This document shows, piece after piece, positions 57,801-64,000 of a DNA stretch of 64,000 nt. The notes beneath the pieces are model-generated. The model did no database searches, was not told the DNA's origin, and saw nothing but the letters and a program-made list of their open reading frames with translations. The position numbers were made by a program, and so were the translations under genes. The DNA is from Brienomyrus brachyistius (taxonomy: Eukaryota > Chordata > Actinopteri > Osteoglossiformes > Mormyridae). Numbering within the stretch: the first letter of the stretch is position 1; the number at the start of each line of letters is the position of its first letter. The DNA lies in the NCBI RefSeq assembly GCF_023856365.1, contig NC_064538.1, positions 10,014,435-10,078,434 of the forward strand, read 5' to 3'.

Positions 57801-60800
57801 CACCCTTTTTTGTAGGAATTTTTTATTCTTGTAGGAAGGATTTCTCATACGTGCGCATGTATGATTGAAACATGCTTGATGGTGTGTGGCTATGGGTGAT
57901 TATATCTTTGCTGCCCCCTGCAGGTGGTGGTCGGAGACAAGGTCGTTCTAAACCCAGTGAATGCAGGACAGCCACTCCATGCCAGCAACTACGAGCTGCC
58001 TGACCATGTGGGCTGCAGGGAGGTGAGGGTACTCAGTGACGGGTGATCTCTCCCCTTGAGCTTCCATCAATGCAGCCTCTGCTTCATCATCACAGCTACT
58101 TCTACCTTCAAGCCAACTATACATTGAGTCATGTAGTATTTTCTTTATTTAGAACCACGGATTTCTTCCTGACTTAGGACTACTAATTATGATTTCTAGA
58201 ATTATGCACTTGGTTATACTTGTATACATCTGCTGAAGCTTCAGTGTATTCTTCATCCAAAACCATGCATGTGGGACAGGGCCATTATGAGCCTGGATTT
58301 TGTTCCAGGAAGTGCAGGGCACAAGGCAAGGTATACCAGAGATGGGTTGCCAGTCCATCATGATTGAGAGACACCAGTGCCAGCAGTACTGCTGTCTTTT
58401 AATTAATTTACATAAATGTTTTGGTCCTATACTGCTTTGATGAGCTGCAGAAATGATAGACTTGATATGTGCACATTCGGTGTCATTCGAGAGGAAATAG
58501 CATATTGTATATATTAATGTAAAAAAAAAAATCGCTATACTGTATTTAAGTATATCCATCAAGCATGTACTTAAAATGGGAATTAGGTCAAATCTTTATG
58601 CCAGGGAAATGAAGTTCATGAAAACAAATTTAGAGGTATTAATGGACTTTTCCTAAATGCCACATATCATGCCATTAAAGGACCTGTTAGTTAACAAAGT
58701 GGTCGCTTTTCGAGCTGCATAATCAGCGTGCATTTGTGTCTCCCTCTGCAGGTCAACTCTGTGAACAGCAACACTAGCTGGAAGATCAACTTGTTTATGA
58801 TGTTCAGTGATCATAAGGATGACGTCCTAAAAGGGGTGGGCTTTCTTCATGATCATCATCTTCATCATCATCATCATCATCACTGTTTTCTGTGTATCTT
58901 TGTGTGTGAGAGCAAAAGCGGTTAAAGCCTATTGTCTGCCATCAGGGCGACGTGGTGCGACTGTTTCACGCAGAGCAGGAGAAGTTTCTGACATGCGATG
59001 AGTACAAGTCCAAGCTGCACGTCTTTCTTCGGACAACACTGCGGCAATCTGCAACCTCTGCTACCAGCTCCAATGCATTGTGGGAAGTGGAGGTCTGCAT
59101 GAGCACTTCATATGTAATGTGCAGAGGTGGCAATTTCAGGTCCAGAAATTCAGACCAGGATTTCATTTCAACCAACCAGTTGAGCATAAAGAATCAGAGT
59201 CACAGAATACTCAACTGGTTGGTTGAAACAAAATCCTGGTCTGGATTTTTTTTACTTTCTGGACATGAAATTTCCACCTCTGTTTTTTATGTGTTTTCAA
59301 CATGAACTGTTTCATTACCTTTTAGTTGTCCATGATATCGATCAGCTGGTTTCCTTTGTCTTTCAGGTCGTGCACCATGACCCATGTCGAGGGGGGGCTG
59401 GTCACTGGAATAGCTTGTACCGCTTCAAGCATCTGGCCACAGGAAGCTACTTGGCTGCTGAGGTATGGCCAGCCAATGCAACAGGGACTTAAAGGTTAAA
59501 AATAGCTCCCCCATGTTTGAACTGGTCAGAGACACCAAATATATACGGTGCTTTTCTCTGTGCTGGTTTCAGTGGTGGAGAGATGATTTCAAAGTGGTCA
59601 TGCAACCAAAGATTAATTTCAGTTCATTTATGTTGCTGTGCAAATCCCATTACGCTCTAACACATTAAAGACATTTTCAGTTCTTTAACCTTCATGATCA
59701 CTCGTGTAACATGTTTAACATTATTCTGGGCCTACAGAGGCATGGCTACAGGATATACGTCATATACAGTAACAATGAGAAGATGTGTGTTATTTTTCTA
59801 GGAAAATCCAGGTTATAAAGGAGACAACACTGAGGGCCAGACTGTTGTGAGTAAATTGACTGAGCTTTTTTGTTGTATCCATTGCCACCTGTTGCTGGAA
59901 GTCCTGAGCAGGCATCAGAGCGGTTAGCAGCCCTTGAATGAGCTTCTGTAGTGGAGCTTGTGACAGCAATTCCAGGCTCATTATTGGTTTTTGAGCAGCT
60001 GAGCTTTGTCTTCCTAGCATCCTCTTTGTTTTAAATCCCTTTACAGTCCATGGTGGTTTGTGACATTTACAGCACTGCTTTGCAATAGAAACCACCGGGG
60101 CCAGAGACTACCTTCAGCTGGGCCACTTCAATGCCTAGCACTTCTCAGTGAGAAGCCCAAGGAATGGATTTGAAAGACTGCATTTAATTTGGTTAAAACA
60201 GCTAAATATATCTTTGGTTTATTGGTGTCTGACTTTGACATTGTTTTGACATCACCACATCGAGATGGGGGTCTAAAGAACTTAATCTCCCACCCATGCT
60301 AGCTTTGGGGTAAATACCTAATATTATTATTTTGTCTTTTGACTTGTGCTGGGTCATTTTTTTTGTAAAGCAAAAAACAAATAAATGCTTCTTAGTTCAG
60401 CCTCATTGTGATGTGATGCACCATGTTGCTTTGGTCTGCAGTGGAAAAATCATAAATGTTAGATTCCCAGATGGGGGTGCAATAGGTAGAGGACAAATAT
60501 ATAAATAGGTTTAAAAGTTACACCACTCAAAGTAAATATAGGCTAAAAGATTAATGGACAGCTATCAATGCTACATCTTTTTTAGATTTAACACTGTGTG
60601 TTAACCTAGGCCCATTTCATCAATGGTATTATTATTGGTCAATGGTTTGCTTAACAGATTCAAATTTAAATGATCATGTTCTGCTTTTGTTTCCATTTTG
60701 TGATGTCATTCCATTCAACATAAAATGGTCAAACTTTATCTCACCTAAACCTGGCGGTATGAATTGCCTTTTTGTGGCATGGCAGTATAGTTTGGATAAA

Positions 60801-63626
60801 GGCATGACAGGAGATTATTTGGATGAAAAGTGATTGGAAATTATGTGGGTTGCATGACGGAAAGTTAATCTAAATGACATGATACCAGAAGGTAAAGGTA
60901 AGATTCTCAGTTTTAAGTGTGAGTGTGGCATTGTGGGAAGGGGAGTGAGTGTGGCATGATGGGAAGGGGAGTGAGTGTGGCATGATGGGAAGGTGTGTTT
61001 TGCATAATGAGAAGGCATACTTTGAGAAGGATGTGAAGATGTGCTCATGCTATCCCTGCCTTTTCAGATGGACACTGGGCGCAGCAGCAAGAGGAACCTT
61101 GGGGAGAAGGTGAAGTACAAGCTAGTGGCAGTGTCCCATGGGAATGACATTGCATCACTCTTTGAGCTGGACCCTACTACCCTACAGAAAACGGACTCCT
61201 TCGTCCCCAGGTAGATGTTGCGAGAGAAATCTTGGCAATAAGTACGAGGGCTCAGTGGCCTGCACCTCTGCACCTTGGATCGGAAGACCACCAGTTTAGG
61301 TCTTGACAGAATAGTCACATGTCTGTGGGCCCTTGAGCAAAGCCCTTAGCCCCCAGCTCCAGGGGTTCTACGCACTAGCTGACCCTGTGCTGTGACCCCC
61401 AAGCTTGCTCTCACCTATATATGTGTCTGTGTGTCTCATGGAGAGCAAGATGGGGCAGGCGAAGAGATGTGCAGGTATTCCAGACTACCTATACTCCTAC
61501 TTGTGGAAATGACAAGTAAATGTTCATAATAAGGTTGATAATAATAATGTATTCTAACCCCTTCAAATTCGTAAGGGTTAGGGGCAGTAGATCCCGTGCA
61601 TGTATTTATTCATGAATAATGCTTGGTCATTGACCTCAACCCATAACAGTTTGCTAGCCTGAATGGTAGTATAGAGTATCTATTTATGACCAATTTCTAA
61701 ACAAACAATACTGTACTGGACACTTTGCATGTCAAATTGCTTTGCTATTTCCTATCTAGACCTTTTCATATAATATACAAACCATCTAAATTAGTCTCCT
61801 GTGTGTACAAAGTTACTGCTGTGTGCATTGGGAGCACCACGATTTGGACACATTATTAATAATGCTAAATTAACGGCACTGAAAATTGAAAAAGTTATTG
61901 CAAGAAACTCGAGATTCCATGGTCACAAAAGCATCTAACACATGAGTGAGACTGGTTTCCGAGATGCATGTACTCAAGCCAAGTCTTTTAATATTAATCC
62001 TTAGGTTTTACTAATATTTATATATCATGCGATTTGATGTGACCCTAATCATTTTCAATACTGTTTTTGGCTAATGCATGGTCTTAGTTTCTGTGACCTT
62101 TCGGCGAGATCCAAAAATATTGCCATTTGATTGTTCGTGTTCACGCCCGTGAAAAATAAACCGTCAATGTCAAATGCGGAAATGTAAAGGGGTTACTGTA
62201 TATTTCATATACGCTCGGCACAATGAAGCTGAGGGTTGCACTGCTGCTAAGGCAAAGTGAAAACTGAGGGACGCACAGACTGTCAGGATGCTGACTGCTA
62301 CTCTGTCCGCTGTCACATTCGATAGGAACTCATATGTGCGTCTGCGTCACCTCTGCACCAACACCTGGATACAGAGCACCAACGTACCCATCGACTACAC
62401 AGAAGAAAGACCTATCCGACTCATGGTGGGACCTGCCTCTTCTTACTCTGACGTTATTATCTTCCTCACTATTGCTGTCTGACTCCACCTTTATACATTT
62501 GATTTCACTGCTGTCTTCCACAACAAATCTACAAATATGTTTCTTTTCTCACTGTTGCCTTCACCTGAAGACCAGGCATTTAATTTCACTCTGCCAAAAA
62601 TCACTTGGAACACACCTAGGTTAAGCCAGTGGTTCTCAAAGTCGGTCCTCAGGCCCCACTGCCCTGCTTGTTTTCCAGCTACCCCTGCAGTGGGGCCGAA
62701 GAACCACTGGGTTAAGCCAAAATGAAATAGCTGCATTGTATTTTTGTGAAAATTACATTCCGTAGAAACGCTGCGGTTTTCACCATTGAATTTCTGTCTT
62801 CTCGCTCCTAACCAGGTGGGTACCTGCCCCACAAAAGAGGACAAAGAGGCATTTGCCATCGTCTCTGTACCGGTGATGGAGATCCGTGACCTGGACTTCG
62901 CAAATGATGCTAGCATAATGTTGAGCAAAATGGTGGATCAGTTCAGCAGTGGTTTCATCAGTCAGAATGACAGAAGGTTATTGGATCGATATTTCTACAT
63001 ATCCGTCTTCCCAGCTTGGATGAGTGTTTAACACCAGACATAATCACAATACTACAAACAGACAGCTAGCTATTAAAAACAGTGGTCAGAGAGCAATTGC
63101 ATTCCATATTCTGTCTTGATTCAGACATAGTGTAGATTCCTTTTACACCATACTCTAAGCAGAGAAGTAGGAAAAGGGTCAAGTGGATAGAGTTAATACA
63201 CAGGAAAAATATGACAGTTAAAGATACTGATATAGCAATTATTTTAGCAAGGAATATTAAGGCATCAATACAAAAGTGGGTCTTCAGATTTTAGTCCATT
63301 CGCAAATTTAGGTGCCTTATGACTAGAATCATTACCGCTAACAGGTATGTTATTTATTTACAGAAATTCCAAAAAATACTGCCTGAGATTTAACGACAAA
63401 TTTATTTTCTAACAAATTCTAACAGTAAAACATCACCAAGAGTGTCCGTTCAGTCACACTGGTCTTTCTCTCCACTGGTGACAGGTTTGCCATCAAACTG
63501 CTAGAGGACCTGGTGTTTTTTGTGGTGGACATGACCAACACTGGTCAGCCCGTGCTGGATGTGACCATGACCAAGCCCAACCGCGAAAGGCAAAAGCTCA
63601 TGCGTGAGCAGAATATCCTTAAACAG
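45522..63626 (+). CDS. itpr3: Inositol 1,4,5-trisphosphate receptor type 3, N-terminal 517 codons (14 exons), continues beyond window
   Basis: ER-membrane, IP3-gated Ca2+ release channel; only the cytosolic N terminus is in view. Fourteen coding exons with GT...AG borders and matching phases: 45522-45616, 50715-50785, 52925-53046, 53868-53954, 57172-57330, 57924-58022, 58752-58835, 58946-59092, 59367-59462, 59802-59846, 61068-61210, 62326-62425, 62816-62976, 63485-63626. They encode the suppressor domain (about 1-228), the IP3-binding-core beta-trefoil and the start of the alpha-helical half. IP3-contact positions are present: RTTLRQ at 268-273 and R503/K507/R510 in [12 protein letters not shown]. 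Type 3 is indicated by WKAKQ...[31 protein letters not shown] (type 1 has TTGRQ) and [16 protein letters not shown]. The start could be ATG 45522 or 45525. The channel domain lies outside the window. Confidence 0.97.
46125..46379. mobile_element. MITE with CATACCCAGA inverted ends, itpr3 intron 1
   Basis: Left end CATACCCAGATATCACCAC; right end reverse-complemented CATACCCAGAAAGCACAC. It is 255 bp long, AT-rich and noncoding. Resembles a common fish non-autonomous transposon; the superfamily is uncertain. Confidence 0.65.
49966..50320 (+). mobile_element. Decayed SINE pieces, itpr3 intron 1
   Basis: GGAGTTTGCATGTTCTCCCC at 49970-49989 and a (TGGATGGA) tail with GGATAGGACAAGCAGGTAAA at 50255-50320 belong to the tRNA-headed SINE family. 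They are separated by about 200 bp of unrelated or diverged sequence. Confidence 0.6.
50715..50785 (+). CDS. itpr3: itpr3 coding exon 2
   Basis: Acceptor CCATAG|GTTGGTG. Encodes [20 protein letters not shown] then KFR. The donor CAGAG|GTCAAC is weak, but it is the only one that keeps phase with exon 3. Confidence 0.94.
51346..51380. repeat. 12-bp tandem repeat GGGACTGAGACT
   Basis: About three copies of GGGACTGAGACT in itpr3 intron 2. Confidence 0.9.
51781..51890. repeat. Compound microsatellite (GA)n(TG)n(TA)n(TTA)n
   Basis: Consecutive runs of GA, TG, TA and TTA units inside the pogo-like element. Confidence 0.97.
51891..52004 (+). mobile_element. tRNA-headed SINE, 5'-truncated copy E nested in pogo-like element
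   Basis: The 3' half of the SINE family (GCGATGGGCTGGCCCCCCAT ... GGATAAGCGGTTTGGAAAAT). ATTATTATGTTA on both sides marks a target duplication, so this is a truncated retrotransposition event younger than the host element. Confidence 0.85.
52925..53046 (+). CDS. itpr3: itpr3 coding exon 3
   Basis: Acceptor TCTCCTCAG|ATTGCC and donor CTACAG|GTGAGA. Encodes [20 protein letters not shown], then [20 protein letters not shown]. Confidence 0.97.
53868..53954 (+). CDS. itpr3: itpr3 coding exon 4
   Basis: Acceptor CACACAG|CATGCG and donor ATCCAG|GTAGAC. Encodes [20 protein letters not shown] then VVKYGSVIQ, 29 codons in phase 0. Confidence 0.96.
54543..54660 (-). mobile_element. SINE fragment, itpr3 intron 4
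   Basis: Shares GGGCACAAGGCAGGGAACAA, CCCAGGACGGGG and CCATCGCTGGGCAC with the tRNA-headed SINE family in minus orientation; 3' half only. Confidence 0.75.
55460..55612 (-). mobile_element. SINE-like repeat, copy 1, itpr3 intron 4
   Basis: The minus strand contains GTCTGTGGGCCCTTGAGCAA followed by AGCCCTTAACCCCCAGCTCC, matching 61240-61530 in inverted orientation. Confidence 0.65.
57172..57330 (+). CDS. itpr3: itpr3 coding exon 5
   Basis: Acceptor GATGGCAG|CTCTTG and donor GACAAT|GTAAGT. Encodes [20 protein letters not shown] through [10 protein letters not shown] to [14 protein letters not shown], within the suppressor-domain beta-trefoil (MIR fold). Confidence 0.98.
57484..57790. mobile_element. 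hAT MITE with perfect 8-bp target duplication, copy 2, itpr3 intron 5
   Basis: 307 bp, inverted relative to 36624-36921. Ends CAGGGATGGATTACGG and CATAATCCGTCCCTG; flanked by ATTCATAC at 57476-57483 and 57791-57798. The interior has a GGTGGT/GCTGGT run where copy 1 has (CAC)n, read on the other strand. Confidence 0.93.
57924..58022 (+). CDS. itpr3: itpr3 coding exon 6
   Basis: Acceptor CCCCTGCAG|GTGGTG and donor AGGGAG|GTGAGG. Encodes [20 protein letters not shown] then [13 protein letters not shown]. Confidence 0.97.
58262..58375 (-). mobile_element. SINE fragment, itpr3 intron 6
   Basis: Diverged piece containing GAGCCTGGATTTTGTTCCAG, AGGGCACAAGGCAAGGTA and GGGTTGCCAGTCCATCATG, related to the 3' half of the tRNA-headed SINE or a sister family. 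Confidence 0.5.
58752..58835 (+). CDS. itpr3: itpr3 coding exon 7
   Basis: Acceptor CTCTGCAG|GTCAAC and donor AAAGGG|GTGGGC. Encodes [20 protein letters not shown] then HKDDVLKG. Mammalian receptors have Cys in VNCNTSWK; here it is Ser. Confidence 0.96.
58847..58881. repeat. (CAT)n microsatellite in the 110-bp itpr3 intron 7
   Basis: Run of CAT/ATC units between a weak donor and the exon 8 acceptor. Confidence 0.95.
58946..59092 (+). CDS. itpr3: itpr3 coding exon 8 (IP3 contacts)
   Basis: Acceptor TGCCATCAG|GGCGAC and donor GTGGAG|GTCTGC (weak). Encodes [20 protein letters not shown], then [26 protein letters not shown] is the beta-trefoil loop that contacts IP3. Confidence 0.97.
59122..59282. 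mobile_element. Foldback MITE (GCAGAGGTGG family), itpr3 intron 8
   Basis: Left arm CAGAGGTGGCAATTTCAGG ... AACCAACCAGTTGAG and right arm CTCAACTGGTTGGTTGAAAC ... GGACATGAAATTTCCACCTC are long inverted repeats with a loop of only about 25 bp. The element can fold almost end to end. It starts 30 bp after exon 8. Confidence 0.85.
59367..59462 (+). CDS. itpr3: itpr3 coding exon 9
   Basis: Acceptor CTTTCAG|GTCGTG and donor GCTGAG|GTATGG. Encodes [20 protein letters not shown] then [12 protein letters not shown]. Confidence 0.97.
59802..59846 (+). CDS. itpr3: itpr3 coding exon 10 (45 bp, S1-equivalent position)
   Basis: Acceptor TTTTCTAG|GAAAAT and donor ACTGTT|GTGAGT. Encodes [15 protein letters not shown], 15 codons in phase 0 on both sides, so it can be skipped without frameshift. 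Mammalian ITPR3 has a comparable ENPSYKGD segment here, and the alternatively spliced S1 segment of ITPR1 occupies the same place. Confidence 0.9.
60921..60998. repeat. 26-bp tandem repeat, three copies, itpr3 intron 10
   Basis: Unit GAGTGTGGCATGATGGGAAG followed by GGGAGT repeated three times (the last partly changed), ending about 70 bp before the exon 11 acceptor. Confidence 0.93.
61068..61210 (+). CDS. itpr3: itpr3 coding exon 11
   Basis: Acceptor CTTTTCAG|ATGGAC and donor CCCCAG|GTAGAT. Encodes [20 protein letters not shown], then [20 protein letters not shown] and SFVPR. Confidence 0.97.
61240..61530 (+). mobile_element. SINE-like repeat, copy 2, itpr3 intron 11
   Basis: Has a tRNA-like head (GAGGGCTCAGTGGCCTGCAC, then CCACCAGTTTAGGTCTTGAC), the shared body GTCTGTGGGCCCTTGAGCAA and an AATAATAATG-type tail. 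It matches 55460-55612 inverted. Confidence 0.65.
61556..62194. mobile_element. Two-copy DNA element, copy 2, itpr3 intron 11
   Basis: 639 bp colinear with 16881-17538. Ends AACCCCTTCAAATTCG and, reverse-complemented at the right, AACCCCTTTACATTTCCG; TA at both outer borders (61555-61556 and 62194-62195). Noncoding. Confidence 0.75.
62326..62425 (+). CDS. itpr3: itpr3 coding exon 12
   Basis: Acceptor TTCGATAG|GAACTC and donor CTCATG|GTGGGA. Encodes [20 protein letters not shown], then [13 protein letters not shown]. Confidence 0.97.
62816..62976 (+). CDS. itpr3: itpr3 coding exon 13
   Basis: Acceptor CCTAACCAG|GTGGGT and donor GACAGAAG|GTTATT. Encodes [20 protein letters not shown], then [12 protein letters not shown] and GFISQNDR. 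Confidence 0.96.
63485..63626 (+). CDS. itpr3: itpr3 coding exon 14 (IP3 contacts)
   Basis: Acceptor GGTGACAG|GTTTGC and donor AAACAG|GTGAGA. Encodes [20 protein letters not shown], then [18 protein letters not shown], whose Arg/Lys/Arg contact IP3 phosphates in the family. The next exon is not within the window. Confidence 0.97.
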
Positions 63627-64000
63627 GTGAGATCAAGACCTATGGTTTGAATCACGTGACCCAAAAGGTTTTGCAAAGAAAAAAAGTTTGTGAACCCCTT
63701 GGAGTTATTTGGATCTCTGCTTGAAAGGGTCCTAGAATGTGATCCGAATTTCATCGGAATTGAAGGAAACTTGCTAAGGAAAGTCTCAGACAACAAACAC
63801 ACACTGCAGTTTCTTTATTGAATAAATCGTTTAAACAATCAGGATTATTGATGGAGTCATTCTGGGAATCTTATGGATCCTATGCTAACTGCAAAGTGTG
63901 GACAACCAGGTTACAGCTTCCTGCATGAAGGCTGCTCTCCTGGGAAATGCTGCTGGGACAAATGAAGCTTTGCTTTTTACTGACGTGAGCTTAGGGAGCC

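Overview
The window is animal nuclear DNA, almost certainly from a ray-finned (teleost) fish. It is AT-rich, with short exons bounded by GT...AG introns. It is heavily seeded with repeat families typical of fish: LINE-2, Tc1/mariner, hAT, pogo and piggyBac relics, tRNA-derived SINEs and a 5S-rRNA-derived SINE. There are no operons, ribosome binding sites or CRISPR arrays.

Two real protein-coding genes are visible, arranged head-to-head about 14.5 kb apart. elf3, an epithelial ETS transcription factor, is on the minus strand. All eight coding exons are present (30281 down to 26419) and join with consistent phases into a 381-codon protein with a Pointed (PNT) domain, an acidic/serine-rich stretch, an AT-hook and a C-terminal ETS domain. 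A TATA box at 31028-31036 and a perfect kappaB-type decamer at 31087-31096 mark the probable promoter. itpr3, the type 3 inositol 1,4,5-trisphosphate receptor, is on the plus strand. Its first 14 coding exons (45522-63626, 517 codons) are present. They cover the suppressor domain, the beta-trefoil of the IP3-binding core and the start of the alpha-helical half of the core. The gene runs off the right edge.

Layout: 1-25.7 kb is gene-free and mostly transposon debris. It holds a Ty3/gypsy integrase relic with LTR ends (1.4-5.2 kb), SINEs (0.55, 6.7-7.6, 19.8 kb), Tc1-like relics (3.2, 10 kb), a 3.75-kb composite of two inverted piggyBac 3' halves around a LINE-2 (11.69-15.44 kb), a MITE-like element (16.9 kb) and LINE fragments (18.3, 20.8-21.4 kb). 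The stretch 25.7-31.1 kb is elf3. The stretch 31.1-45.5 kb is intergenic, with a 5S-derived SINE, an hAT MITE with a perfect 8-bp target duplication, a LINE RT scrap and a Tc1 relic. From 45.5 to 64 kb is itpr3, whose introns carry a pogo-like element with nested SINE and microsatellite, a second copy of the hAT MITE, a second copy of the 16.9-kb element, and several SINE fragments.

The two genes have no known joint function. No wholly new system was found. The most distinctive items are the composite piggyBac structure, the two-copy element with TA-flanked inverted ends, the elf3 promoter motifs, and a 45-bp in-phase itpr3 exon at the position of the alternatively spliced S1 segment of ITPR1. 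Exon borders were read by eye from splice motifs, phase and protein similarity; no alignment or search was run.
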